A stretch of DNA of 38,558 nt, taken from the NCBI GenBank assembly GCA_021741155.1, contig JAIOYP010000039.1:1-38558 (forward strand), read 5' to 3'. The notes beneath the pieces are model-generated. The model ran no database searches and was not told where the DNA came from. It saw nothing but the letters and a program-made list of their open reading frames with translations. The first letter of the stretch is position 1; each line of letters begins with the position of its first letter. A program made the translations under genes and the position numbers. Source of the stretch: Flavobacteriales bacterium (lineage in GTDB: Bacteria; Bacteroidota; Bacteroidia; UBA10329). Below, piece after piece: positions 16,906 through 25,793 of this stretch.

Positions 16906-17895
16906 TTAGTGTTCGGTAACCGGATGATAATCTGCCTGAATTACCTCTTTGGTATCATCTCTAAAAATGAATGCCACCACATTGCAATGCTGGGCTTTAA
17001 ACTCCTGATTCAAAGTGAGATTGAAAGTGGGTGACGCTGTGTAACCTGCTGCCATGCTTGCTCCACCATTCAGCAATTCGCCCCATGCTCCGGTAAAACC
17101 ATCGCGCAGCACATGCATGTGAATGTAACCATCAATCCTTGGAGGAGTGGCCGCATTATCAATTTGCCAATCGGAAATACTGTCTTCAGAAAGCAGAACT
17201 ACAAGACGATACGGGGCATCGTTCAAGTTTTGCAGCACAGAGATATCTACAGTAGCGGTGGCATTTCGGGTTCCTTCGTCAAAGGCAACACTTACGTGTA
17301 CCAACGCTTCTGCAGGCTGTGCCAAAATACCAGCAGCCAGCCCAGCCCAGTTGCTATGCAGTTGCGGTAAAGCACCGTCAAACGATTTTCTATTCACCAG
17401 ACCGTTAGGTAGAAAAGCACTGTTTCCAAACTCCGTGTCATACGTATTCCCGATAGACGTTCTGAAATCGGTAGAAAAGCTCCCATCAGGATTGTTTTCT
17501 GGAGAAGCAAACGTCTGACTAACGTGTACTGCCAATGGAATAATTCGCGCACCGTAAAGGCATTCTAATTCTTTCAAAGCCTCAGCAGCTCGTGGACAAT
17601 TAGGGCAACGGAAACCTGTGTAATCTTCTACAAGAACGGTTCTAGAATTATCGTAACGACAATGACAATCATCAATAACCGCCATTGGGTCGTAGTTCGA
17701 TGCTACGGTATCAGTACAACCTCTTAAAAGTGATGGGTCGAATTCGCAATGGCCGTCATCAATTGTTGCATCTGGGTCGAAATTGAGTGCCAATGGATTC
17801 ATGCAGCCATAATTAGGCGGACTTACCTTATCGCAAGAGGCAAACGCCATTGCCATCATCAAAAGCACAAACGATATCTTACTAAACTTAATCAT
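16906..17895 (-). CDS. Omp28-related lipoprotein with a thioredoxin-like fold
   Basis: The 329-residue lipoprotein has a lipobox ending at C21 (MAFASC). Two tandem 21-residue Cys/Asp repeats (30-50 and 59-79) share the pattern GCxxxxAxNxDPxAxIDDxHC and look like small calcium-binding or disulfide-clamped modules. The Omp28-like domain follows, with CPNC at 97-100 at the start of a helix (DYTGFRCPNCPRAAEAL). The CxxC suggests thiol-disulfide chemistry or a structural relic of it. It lies five bases after the DUF6029 gene and eleven before the PorT-like gene. Exact function is unknown; in this operon a role in envelope redox processes or barrel assembly is a guess. Confidence 0.83.
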   Translation of the reverse strand: MIKFSKISFVLLMMAMAFASCDKVSPPNYGCMNPLALNFDPDATIDDGHCEFDPSLLRGCTDTVASNYDPMAVIDDCHCRYDNSRTVLVEDYTGFRCPNCPRAAEALKELECLYGARIIPLAVHVSQTFASPENNPDGSFSTDFRTSIGNTYDTEFGNSAFLPNGLVNRKSFDGALPQLHSNWAGLAAGILAQPAEALVHVSVAFDEGTRNATATVDISVLQNLNDAPYRLVVLLSEDSISDWQIDNAATPPRIDGYIHMHVLRDGFTGAWGELLNGGASMAAGYTASPTFNLTLNQEFKAQHCNVVAFIFRDDTKEVIQADYHPVTEH

Positions 17896-17900
17896 GTGAC

Positions 17901-19583
17901 TTAGAAACTAGTTGATATACTTAATGCTACTCCGTTTGATGCAGGCACGTTTCTGCACACACCTCCAACGCAGAAAATACCTGCTCGCTGCCTTCCGTAC
18001 TGCAGCGTAACACGCGTGGCATCTTTGGTATAACCCACCTGAACGGTTGGGTAGAAAATGCGTTTTTCCTTTTCAGGATTGGAGTAATTGTATTGTCCTA
18101 CAAATGCTACAAAAACGTGCGGAGACCACGTGTATTCTACTACAAGTGCTGCCCAATCTCGGTGATCCTGCTTGGTGAATAGACCTTGCAATTCCCAACG
18201 GATGGCATGTTTCTTAGAAATCTTGTGGGTCATCTCAGCAATAATGATGTTCGATTTTACAGGCTCCTCACCAGCATGCCCTTGCACCACATCTATGTTG
18301 AAATGCATGTTCAGATACTTAACCGTGAACTTGTGGTTCTTGCTTAGCTTCTTGCTCACTTCAATGTTAAAATCTTGAAAGAAGAGGTCGCCCAATCCAA
18401 AGAACTCCGAGCTATATCCTGTTCCGTTTTTATTGATGGTTGTATCCAAACCATGAACGCGAGAATAGTTGGCCGTAATGTTCATTCCGTACTTTCCGCC
18501 AAGCTTGCTGCCTTTTGCAAAGTTGTAGCTCACATCTGCCTGAAAAGCCCATTCGCCATTGGGCTGTGTGGCATACGGATAAAGGCCACCTGCTAAAAGA
18601 TAAGTGTGCTGTTTGGTCAAGGCCGGTAGGTAATTTATGTTGAGGTCGAAAAGAGTGGCGTCTCGATTGGATCGGAAATTCATGTTGTCCATTCTTTTGG
18701 CAGCAACCACAACGCCTAATCCTTTTTGAGTGTAGGATGCCGTAACCAATGCTGCTTCTCCAATATTGTAATTAGGACGTTGGTCTCCACCCAATACGGT
18801 TAGTTGGTTGGTTGCCTGAGGGTCTTGACCCTTTCTCACGTATTCACCGCTTATGTTAAAACCGCCATAAAGCACATTGGCGCGTGCAGCCCAAGCTCCT
18901 ACATTTTCGGGTAGTTCTAAATCTGTGTTTTCATCCTTTTGATACTTGCTAACGAATGATCCTCCTAAGGAAACTCTCGTTTTGCTGTCTTTAAGGGCTT
19001 TGAAGGTTTCGTTGATGGCAATTTCTCCGTCAAAAGCGCGGAGAAGTCCATCTCCATGACCGAAATAGAATCGTTGCTTGCCCACTAATGCTTTCAGGTA
19101 AACGCCACCAAGAATGTGCGACTTGACCCTTGCCCCATCAATAAAATTATCGAGACCCAATCCACGTTCTTCGTAAGCTCTCAGAATCATACCCGACCCA
19201 AACTGCTCGTAAAAACTACCTACGGTTATGTTGAGAAAATCGGCATCAAACGTTACATAACGGTAAGGCAAACCTTGTCCGTCATACCGTTTGTCAAAGC
19301 CTTGCAGCACGTTATAGTATCCTTCGTAACGAAGACCAGCGGTAAATTTTCCTTTGGTGTAAATGATATTGGTGTATCCGTTCATCAGAAATTCTTCTGG
19401 AACGGCCGGAGCACCTATGGCAGAATCCGGATTGTAGTACTGCGCGTCAAACTGTACACTACCGTGGATTTCTCCCCACTTTCCTTTGGTATCGGTGGTG
19501 CCCGTTTCTTGGGCGTTTGCGCTAACTATTCCAGCAAAAACTAGGAACAGCAAAATGCGGACAAGAATGGCGGCTCTGCTCAA
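17901..19583 (-). CDS. DUF6029-family outer-membrane barrel protein
   Basis: The 560-residue protein has a signal peptide (about 1-24, ending ANA) and repeated amphipathic strands to the terminal Phe (GVALSISTSF), as expected for an outer-membrane beta-barrel. The order TlpA-DUF6029-Omp28 seen here is one I associate with Bacteroidota genomes. The start is TTG (19581-19583): AAGGAG lies eight bases upstream and no ATG is available near the signal peptide. The gap to the tlpA-like gene is 12 bases. A Cys pair near the C-terminus (IFCVGGVC) could form a disulfide. No ligand can be assigned from the sequence. A role in export or uptake of redox-active compounds is speculation. Confidence 0.8.
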   Translation of the reverse strand: MSRAAILVRILLFLVFAGIVSANAQETGTTDTKGKWGEIHGSVQFDAQYYNPDSAIGAPAVPEEFLMNGYTNIIYTKGKFTAGLRYEGYYNVLQGFDKRYDGQGLPYRYVTFDADFLNITVGSFYEQFGSGMILRAYEERGLGLDNFIDGARVKSHILGGVYLKALVGKQRFYFGHGDGLLRAFDGEIAINETFKALKDSKTRVSLGGSFVSKYQKDENTDLELPENVGAWAARANVLYGGFNISGEYVRKGQDPQATNQLTVLGGDQRPNYNIGEAALVTASYTQKGLGVVVAAKRMDNMNFRSNRDATLFDLNINYLPALTKQHTYLLAGGLYPYATQPNGEWAFQADVSYNFAKGSKLGGKYGMNITANYSRVHGLDTTINKNGTGYSSEFFGLGDLFFQDFNIEVSKKLSKNHKFTVKYLNMHFNIDVVQGHAGEEPVKSNIIIAEMTHKISKKHAIRWELQGLFTKQDHRDWAALVVEYTWSPHVFVAFVGQYNYSNPEKEKRIFYPTVQVGYTKDATRVTLQYGRQRAGIFCVGGVCRNVPASNGVALSISTSF

Positions 19584-19595
19584 TTTAGCTACTCC

Positions 19596-20108
19596 TTATT
19601 TAAGACACTCTTTCACCTTTTCGTAGAGCTCTTCTTCGTCTCCAGGGCTGTAAGAATTGTGAGAGTAAACCACTTCTCTATTTCCATCAAGCAAGAAAGT
19701 GTGCGGAACCGTGTTCACGTTCATGGCACGTTTCAAATCGCCATTGAGGTCAATATATACTTCGTAATCCCAACCTTGCCCATTGATAAAAGGCGCCACC
19801 TTGGCCATGTTCCGTGCATCATCAATAGAAATTGCAATCAACTTAACGCCTGTTTCTTCTTGCCAAGTTTCGTATTCATCGGCAATGGTGCTTAACTCCT
19901 TAATGCATGGCTTGCACCATGTAGCCCAAAAGCTGATAATTATCGGCTTACCATCATTGACAATTTCTGATGTTCTAAAGTTTCTTCCGTCAATCGTTTT
20001 GATTTCAATATCTGGAAGGTCCCAGTTCTTTTTAGCCACTTGAGCTGTTGTATCTGAAAATGCAACGGTTGAAATGGCAATGGCAATCAGCAGAATTCGA
20101 TTCATCAT
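19596..20108 (-). CDS. TlpA-like periplasmic thiol-disulfide oxidoreductase
   Basis: The 170-residue protein has a signal peptide (about 1-23) and a thioredoxin fold of the TlpA/ResA type. The active site is WCKPC (C65, C68) in SFWATWCKPCIKEL, and the cis-proline is in NTVPHTFLLDG. These proteins keep partner cysteines reduced in the periplasm, often for cytochrome c maturation. It is the first gene of the run tlpA-DUF6029-Omp28-PorT-like-ubiX (gaps 12, 5, 11 and 65 bases). No promoter match was found in the short gap to the terminator of the preceding gene, so it may depend partly on read-through. Confidence 0.9.
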   Translation of the reverse strand: MMNRILLIAIAISTVAFSDTTAQVAKKNWDLPDIEIKTIDGRNFRTSEIVNDGKPIIISFWATWCKPCIKELSTIADEYETWQEETGVKLIAISIDDARNMAKVAPFINGQGWDYEVYIDLNGDLKRAMNVNTVPHTFLLDGNREVVYSHNSYSPGDEEELYEKVKECLK

Positions 20109-20128
20109 AATATAGACGTGTTTGGATT

Positions 20129-20173
20129 AAAAAAAGGCCACGAATCAATAATCATTCCTATTGATTCGTGGCC
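20129..20173 (-). terminator. Rho-independent terminator of the 20193-21665 gene
   Basis: A perfect 15-base-pair stem (20136-20150 with 20159-20173) with an eight-base loop is followed on the minus strand by seven T residues (complement of 20129-20135). It lies 19 bases after the stop of the thioredoxin-fold secreted protein gene and just upstream of the tlpA-like gene. Confidence 0.9.
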
Positions 20174-20192
20174 CTAAATTAACGTGTGCGAA

Positions 20193-21665
20193 TTATTTTT
20201 CTACAGACAGTCTCTTAGTAATAACGCTGTCGTTCACATAAACATTCACCAAGTAGATGCCACTGCTAAGACCAGTTGTAGCCAAAGGAATCATTTGAGT
20301 TCCTGCATTCATCGTTCCAAATGATTTTGATACGACCCGTGCGCCCACTGCATTGATAACCTCAATAGCGATGTTTGATTTTTCAGTAGTGTTGAATGTA
20401 ACCATTGCGTTGTCAACTGCTGGGTTTGGATAAACTGACATTGATTGAGCAAGTTCTGTCTCTTCAATACCTGAAGCAGCAGATGTTTGCATTCCTCCTT
20501 TTACCTCTTCAGCGAAGTCACCATCCTGAGTCAACAGAACACCGCCCCAGCTAGCTCGGATTTTGTATCCCCAAGCAAGTGCGCTTCCACCACCAGTGTA
20601 AGACATACCATCACCATAAGAATCATACAACCACATGGTGTAGCACTCATTGATAGGAAGAGTCACATTATGCGTGTGGGTCATGCTTGCATCAGCGCCA
20701 CCGCCACCGAACTGATCTTCAGTTCCTTCTACGTACTCGCCTTCAGCTACAGTAGCTCCACTAGAGTTCGTAATTTCCCAGCTAGTTTCTCCAGGATAGT
20801 AGTCTGTTGTTACTTCAACAGCAATGTCAAGTGTAACTACGGTAGCATCTAGCAACTGAACTGCGTAAGAATTGTTTGCTGCATTGTCATCTGTAGAAGT
20901 AATTTTCACTTGGTAATTACCTGGCGTGATGGTAACAGCACCGAAATCAACTTCAGCATACCCGTAGCTTGCCAATTGACCAGTCCAGTTTACGCTGGCA
21001 AGTTCAGTTGAGCCATCCATTACTTTAACGGTAGCACTTGTAAGTGTGTTAAGTCCTGTATTGTAAATAACTGCAGACATTTCAACATCTCCACAAGCAA
21101 TATCATCACCTGTATATGCAATGATAGATCCATCATTGTTGTCAGAAGCGGCTGCCCCACAAGCAGATGCAGCAGCATAATGTTGCGCCATGGTAATCTG
21201 ACTAACCTCAGTTACTCTACGATCTGGGCAAATAAGAACAATGGTTGGGTAGTATCCCAAATTGAATGCGTTTGCAATTGAATTGTCGTTAGCCATTGGG
21301 TATGGAGTGCCATCAAGCCAATTCCAACCATTGGTGCTTCCGGCTCCACCGCCAATGGCAGTTGCTGGCGTGCTAGGGTCAGATTCAACTCCGAATACCA
21401 TCAACTCATTTGTTCCTGCAGGACCATACGTGTTGTAAAGGCTTTCGAGGGTTCCTCCCGTGTGATAAGACCAACATGGGCTACACCATTCGGCATAAAG
21501 GTCAAGAACAACAGACTTTCCATCATCAAGGATGTCGTAAAGTCGGTGAGAAGTTCCATCCAAATCAACAATTGTGATGTCTGGACAAACGCCATAATCA
21601 GGAACCTGTGCTTTTGCAAGGCTCACTGTAAGTACAGCAACAAATAAGAGTAGAAGTTTTTTCAT
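20193..21665 (-). CDS. Secreted thioredoxin-fold protein with a T9SS sorting domain
   Basis: The 490-residue protein has a signal peptide (MKKLLLLFVAVLTVSLAKAQ). A thioredoxin/TlpA-like domain spans about 22-170 with WCSPC (C61, C64). A CARDB-like or Ig-like stretch (about 190-275) follows, then a beta-rich region with YDSYGDGMSYTGGG. The C-terminal type A sorting domain starts near YPNPAVDNAMVTF and ends KRLSVEK. The tail predicts export through the type IX system, with attachment to or release from the cell surface. A redox-active fold outside the cell is notable. It is transcribed alone, with a good promoter upstream and a strong terminator downstream. The substrate is unknown. Confidence 0.88.
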   Translation of the reverse strand: MKKLLLLFVAVLTVSLAKAQVPDYGVCPDITIVDLDGTSHRLYDILDDGKSVVLDLYAEWCSPCWSYHTGGTLESLYNTYGPAGTNELMVFGVESDPSTPATAIGGGAGSTNGWNWLDGTPYPMANDNSIANAFNLGYYPTIVLICPDRRVTEVSQITMAQHYAAASACGAAASDNNDGSIIAYTGDDIACGDVEMSAVIYNTGLNTLTSATVKVMDGSTELASVNWTGQLASYGYAEVDFGAVTITPGNYQVKITSTDDNAANNSYAVQLLDATVVTLDIAVEVTTDYYPGETSWEITNSSGATVAEGEYVEGTEDQFGGGGADASMTHTHNVTLPINECYTMWLYDSYGDGMSYTGGGSALAWGYKIRASWGGVLLTQDGDFAEEVKGGMQTSAASGIEETELAQSMSVYPNPAVDNAMVTFNTTEKSNIAIEVINAVGARVVSKSFGTMNAGTQMIPLATTGLSSGIYLVNVYVNDSVITKRLSVEK

Positions 21666-21693
21666 TAGTTTTTTGTTTTGTTTTTATCGATGA

Positions 21694-21723
21694 CGAATAT
21701 AAGTGTGAATTATGAATAACAAA
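21694..21723 (-). promoter_or_regulatory. Predicted promoter of the secreted thioredoxin-fold gene
   Basis: On the minus strand TTTG (21720-21723), an 18-base spacer and TATATTCG (21694-21701, one mismatch to TAnnTTTG) fit the Bacteroidota promoter pattern. The expected leader is about 20 bases. Confidence 0.5.
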
Positions 21724-21856
21724 TATCAATTCTGAGATAAGCATCAGTGTATCTGTAAAGACAAAGACGAGGTTTTTTGTGTCATTCGTGCACGACTATG
21801 TTCGTTTTGCTTACCTTGCCTTCGCAAATAATTCATCATTACAACACTAAAATCGT

Positions 21857-22591
21857 ATGGTATTTAGAACGCTACTCGCTATTTCCTCAGCCCTAATTAT
21901 GACGATGAGTCTTTCGGCTCAGTCGTTATCCGTAACAGATTATGAAAGCCACGTGGTAGGATTGCCTAGTGACGAAGCTCTTCAAACACATGGTACGGTA
22001 ACCAACAATTCATCGGCTGCAATTGACGTGTTGGTTAAGTTCAACTTGATTTCGTCAGTTCCTGCGGGAGCTGGACATTATTTCTGCTGGGCAGTATGCT
22101 ATGCAGAAGGTGCGGTTTATGACGGATTTCAAGCGCCAGCAAACCATTCTATTAATATAGGACCTGGGGCGTCAGTAACTAATTTTTATGCAGATTATTT
22201 GCCGCACAACAGCGTTGGAATTGCCACATTTGAGTATTGTTTCTTTGACGAGAACAATACATCTGACGAAACCTGTATTCAGATAACATTCGACACTCAG
22301 AATGTAGGCGTTGAAGAGGTTTTTGCGGCAACAGGTTCTGCTGTTTCAGAATCATATCCAAATCCTGCAAACAGAGAGGCTAAGATTAACTATTCACTCA
22401 AGTCAGACTGGAAAGCAGCAGAGATTACGCTGTACAGCATGCTTGGAGCTAAAGTGAAGAAAATGGCTTTGAAGGAAAAGCAAGGTGTGCTTAAAATGGA
22501 TGTTTCAACGCTTCCTGCTGGTATGTATTTCTATACTTTAACCGTTGACGACAAAAACATCAGCACTAAGAAGATGTTGGTTACAAAATAA
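21857..22591 (+). CDS. Secreted protein with a T9SS sorting domain, function unknown
   Basis: The 244-residue protein has a signal peptide (MVFRTLLAISSALIMTMSLS then AQ). An Ig-like beta domain (about 25-150) contains four cysteines (FCWAVCYAEG and EYCFFDENNTSDETC), probably two disulfides. A type A sorting domain runs from about YPNPANREAKINYS to the end (STKKMLVTK). It is likely exported by the type IX system. The cargo domain has no recognised enzyme motif; it resembles short surface-exposed Ig-like proteins. It is divergent from the thioredoxin-fold gene at 20193-21665, and its last eleven bases overlap the 3' end of the convergent sirtuin gene. Confidence 0.8.
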   Translation: MVFRTLLAISSALIMTMSLSAQSLSVTDYESHVVGLPSDEALQTHGTVTNNSSAAIDVLVKFNLISSVPAGAGHYFCWAVCYAEGAVYDGFQAPANHSINIGPGASVTNFYADYLPHNSVGIATFEYCFFDENNTSDETCIQITFDTQNVGVEEVFAATGSAVSESYPNPANREAKINYSLKSDWKAAEITLYSMLGAKVKKMALKEKQGVLKMDVSTLPAGMYFYTLTVDDKNISTKKMLVTK

Positions 22592-23282
22592 TTTCTCCTT
22601 TCAATAAGGAATCGACAAGCCGGGGCAATGCTGCTCCGGCTTTGTCATTTATAGCCGTGATTGATTCGGGATAAGACAGCTCGTTTGCCTTCGGGTCAAT
22701 AATCCAAATGGGACAATCGGTTTTGGCAAATTGATACAAGCTGGCTGCAGGATATACATTCAGCGAAGTGCCGACAATAATCACGGCATCCGATTCGGAA
22801 ACCATCTGTGCAGCAACGGAAAGATTCGGAACTTCTTCTCCAAACCAAACGATGTGTGGCCGAAGTTGGTGGCCGCTGTCACACGTATCTCCTATCAGCA
22901 GTTCCCAACCGTCAAGATCATACACATCAAACGGATAGGCTGTGCTTCTCACTTTTTTGAGTTCACCGTGGAGGTGAAGCACGTTTTCGTTGCCAGCACG
23001 TTCGTGCAAGTCATCCACATTCTGAGTAATCACCTGTACATCAAACTTGGTTTGCAGTTCGGTAATGGCAAAGTGGGCGTCATTCGGTTCCACTTCTAGC
23101 AATTGTTTTCGCCTCAGATTGTAGAATTGTAATACTAATTCAGGATTGCGATGCCAAGCCTCGGGAGTGGCCACATCTTCAATGCGGTGGTTCTCCCACA
23201 GCCCATCTGAATCTCTGAAAGTACTAATGCCACTTTCTGCACTTATGCCGGCACCGGATAGGATTGTTATTCGTTTCTTCAC
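22581..23282 (-). CDS. cobB: Sirtuin, NAD-dependent protein deacylase (CobB-like, class III)
   Basis: The 233-residue sirtuin removes acyl groups from lysine using NAD. Motifs are GAGISAESGISTFRD (10-24), TQNVDDLHERAG (86-97), the general-base His105 (HLHGEL) and GTSLNVYPAA. Y54 and R57 (FYNLRR) match the Tyr-x-x-Arg pair that gives class III enzymes their preference for succinyl or malonyl lysine. The zinc-binding module is degenerate: only C134 remains where four cysteines are usual. The start is GTG, giving MKKRITILSGAG; no ATG is closer to the family start. It is divergent from the T9SS propeller-like gene with only three bases between the start codons. Confidence 0.93.
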   Translation of the reverse strand: MKKRITILSGAGISAESGISTFRDSDGLWENHRIEDVATPEAWHRNPELVLQFYNLRRKQLLEVEPNDAHFAITELQTKFDVQVITQNVDDLHERAGNENVLHLHGELKKVRSTAYPFDVYDLDGWELLIGDTCDSGHQLRPHIVWFGEEVPNLSVAAQMVSESDAVIIVGTSLNVYPAASLYQFAKTDCPIWIIDPKANELSYPESITAINDKAGAALPRLVDSLLKGEIIL

Positions 23283-23285
23283 TGC

Positions 23286-25028
23286 GTGAAATTATTACAA
23301 CATCAACTGCAATTACGGAAATTCATATTGGTTGGATTGGTGTTGAATCTTTCTGTATTGCATGTAACCACGGTCTGCGGGCAGAATTGGGAGTGGGCAA
23401 CCTCAATTGTAACGGGCGGACAAATAGAGCCATCGTCAATATGTATGGATCTAGACGACAATCTTTACGTTGCTGGCCGCTTCTTTAGTAGGTCTTATTG
23501 CCATTTTGGAGGGGATAGTATCAATCAATACTATTTGAACTCGACATTCGTGACCAAACTTAATTCTGAAGGAGATTTTCAATGGGTAATTAAAGGGGGA
23601 GCGAATAACTCTGAGCAAACCAACGGCTCTTCGGTTAGCTTCAATCCTCATTCAGATTCGTTATTGGTACATAGTGCTTTTTGGGGGCCCTATCATAAAA
23701 TTGGGGATTGCTACTTAACCGATGGCGGAACGACTTCGCATGGAGGCAATGGTGGGCCATTTTATTATCACTTGACTCATCACGATTTGCAGGATGGCGC
23801 ATGTAATCAGCTTAGAACCTCATTTTCGTTATCAATGAATATTATGGATTTTGATGAGGAAGGGTCGGGTTATGGGTTTGTTAGTCCAAAGGGTTATCCG
23901 GGTGCCGTTTATAATGGAATAGCAGTGGACTCTGGCCTGTATATGGTAAAAATTAATGCAATCGATTTCTCGAATGTCTGGACCAAACAAATTTTTTATG
24001 ATGATCAGTACGGTTGGTCCACCACTCTGAAGTATTCGAAAGGAAACCTGTATTTGATTGGAAGGCTTGGTGTCGGAAGCACTACGCTTTTCGCTGATAC
24101 TTCAATAACCTCATCTACTAGTTATGATGCGTTCATCGCCAAATTCGATACAACTGGTACTTTGTGTTGGGTGAAGAAGCCCATCGATGGCCTCACGTAT
24201 CCTTCCACCATAACCTCTTTCGATACAGATGGCTTTGGCAATATTTATGTATTAGGTAGGTTTTATAATCCAGTTTCTTTTGGAGAGACCGTTCTTACCC
24301 CACCAGACACAGCTAGTTGGTTTCTTTCAAAACTAGATGAGAATGGAGGGTTGTTGTGGTTGCGACAGATGGATGTTTACGGTGGCGAACCGGGTTATCC
24401 AAAAATCAAGACTGACCGTGAGGGGAATTCTTATCTAGTTGGTGGGTTTTCTGGACGCATGGAATTCGAGCAATATACGTTCGAAACTGAATCAGCCCTT
24501 GGAATAGTTGGTAAATTCGATTCAGATGGAAATTGTGTTGGGGTTTTGACGTATTCCACACGTATTCCCGATTGGATTGTAATTCCCGTCTTGGATGATG
24601 GCGGAAACTGCTATGTCGCAGGTACCTTCAGTGGTCCTGCAAAATTTGGGGCTTTTGAAATGAGCACGCCAATATCCGTTTATGCATATGGTAATCTTAC
24701 CCATTATGCCACCAACACTTTCATGGCTAAGGCTAATTTTAATGAATCTTCTTGGGAGGATGCCCTAGAGATGGAATCAGACCTTTTTATTCTTCCTAAT
24801 CCAACTAGTGAGTTTTGCACCGTGCAAGTGCCATTGGATTTTATCGGCCAATCAGGATTAACCGTCAAGTTCTTCGATATTCTCGGAAATTTAGTTTTGG
24901 AAGTCGAGGCAAATGAAGGTTCGGAATGGGTGAAACTGAATGTCGGGAAACTCTCCGTAGGCGTGTATGTGATTAGATTAGGAAACAACACAGTTGAACG
25001 AAAAGGTAAGTTGGTTATTCATAAATAA
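23286..25028 (+). CDS. Secreted beta-propeller-like repeat protein with a T9SS sorting domain
   Basis: The 580-residue protein has a signal peptide (about 12-33, ending VCGQ). A run of SBBP-like repeats follows with patterns such as DLDDNLYVAGRF, SKGNLYLIGRLG, DGFGNIYVLGRFYNPVSFG, DREGNSYLVGGFSG and DDGGNCYVAGTFSGPAKFG, paired with FxxKLDxxGxxxW elements. This suggests a beta-propeller. The C-terminal type A sorting domain starts at LPNPTSEFCTVQV and ends KGKLVIHK. It is probably a surface or released protein; such repeats are common and their ligands are unknown. The start is GTG three bases from the divergent sirtuin start. A weak promoter core TAGGATTG lies upstream within sirtuin coding sequence. 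Confidence 0.83.
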   Translation: MKLLQHQLQLRKFILVGLVLNLSVLHVTTVCGQNWEWATSIVTGGQIEPSSICMDLDDNLYVAGRFFSRSYCHFGGDSINQYYLNSTFVTKLNSEGDFQWVIKGGANNSEQTNGSSVSFNPHSDSLLVHSAFWGPYHKIGDCYLTDGGTTSHGGNGGPFYYHLTHHDLQDGACNQLRTSFSLSMNIMDFDEEGSGYGFVSPKGYPGAVYNGIAVDSGLYMVKINAIDFSNVWTKQIFYDDQYGWSTTLKYSKGNLYLIGRLGVGSTTLFADTSITSSTSYDAFIAKFDTTGTLCWVKKPIDGLTYPSTITSFDTDGFGNIYVLGRFYNPVSFGETVLTPPDTASWFLSKLDENGGLLWLRQMDVYGGEPGYPKIKTDREGNSYLVGGFSGRMEFEQYTFETESALGIVGKFDSDGNCVGVLTYSTRIPDWIVIPVLDDGGNCYVAGTFSGPAKFGAFEMSTPISVYAYGNLTHYATNTFMAKANFNESSWEDALEMESDLFILPNPTSEFCTVQVPLDFIGQSGLTVKFFDILGNLVLEVEANEGSEWVKLNVGKLSVGVYVIRLGNNTVERKGKLVIHK

Positions 25029-25117
25029 CGGCTCCGAATTGTGGATGTTGAACTCCCCCTTCATCGAAAACCTTGGTCAGTCAATCGTCTCAAAGGAACG
25101 CCTATTCTAAAAATCTT

Positions 25118-25125
25118 TACTTTTG
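25118..25125 (+). promoter_or_regulatory. Predicted -7 element of the ruvA-sprA unit
   Basis: TACTTTTG matches TAnnTTTG exactly and is followed by CCG. It lies 67 bases before the ruvA ATG. No clear TTTG is visible 17-23 bases upstream. Confidence 0.45.
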
Positions 25126-25192
25126 CCGTCCTTTTTTCAAACTAAACAGCCACATATAGATTCCACTCTACCTGAACTGAAGTAATTAAAGT

Positions 25193-25777
25193 ATGATAAC
25201 ACACCTACACGGTGTCTTAGAACAAAAGACGCCTGCAAGTGCTGTCATTGACTGTGGTGGAATCGGATATACGCTGTCTATATCCCTAAACACCTATGCT
25301 CAATTGCCCGATAAGGGCATGTGCCGATTGTTTACGCATTTGGCCATTAGAGAAGACGCGCACGTACTCTTCGGTTTCTATAACCAAGCTGAGCGGGAAT
25401 TGTTCCGTCAGCTTATCTCTGTTTCTGGTGTTGGCGGCAATACGGCATTGGCTGTACTCTCAAGTTTAGACCCATCGGGTGTGCGTACCACCATTGCCAA
25501 TGGCGATGTGGCCACATTGAAATCAATAAAAGGAGTTGGACCCAAAACTGCCGAACGAATCATAGTTGATTTACGAGATAAGATGGGCAAAGTGGATATA
25601 GGCGAACTTGGTTTTGCCATGCCACAAAATAAACAACGAGAAGAGGCGTTAACCGCCCTCGTCACCCTAGGGTTTGCCAAGAATGCTGCCGAAAAGGCAA
25701 TTGACAAGGTATTGAAAACGCATGGCAGTGATATACCTGTAGGAGAAATAGTTAAACGAGCCCTGAGCAGTTTCTGA
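25193..25777 (+). CDS. ruvA: RuvA, Holliday junction DNA-binding protein
   Basis: The 194-residue protein binds four-way junctions as a tetramer or octamer and loads RuvB. Domain I (about 1-63) starts MITHLHGVLEQKTPASAVID. Domain II has two helix-hairpin-helix motifs: ISVSGVGGNTALAVLSS and IKGVGPKTAERIIVDLRDK. Domain III (about 147-194, EEALTALVTLGFAKNAAEKA) contacts RuvB. Length is normal. The stop is 16 bases before the sprA start on the same strand, so the DNA repair gene and the secretion gene share a transcript. This pairing is a conserved gene order that I know from Flavobacterium relatives. Confidence 0.97.
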   Translation: MITHLHGVLEQKTPASAVIDCGGIGYTLSISLNTYAQLPDKGMCRLFTHLAIREDAHVLFGFYNQAERELFRQLISVSGVGGNTALAVLSSLDPSGVRTTIANGDVATLKSIKGVGPKTAERIIVDLRDKMGKVDIGELGFAMPQNKQREEALTALVTLGFAKNAAEKAIDKVLKTHGSDIPVGEIVKRALSSF

Positions 25778-25793
25778 GTTTGAAGAAGTCTAA

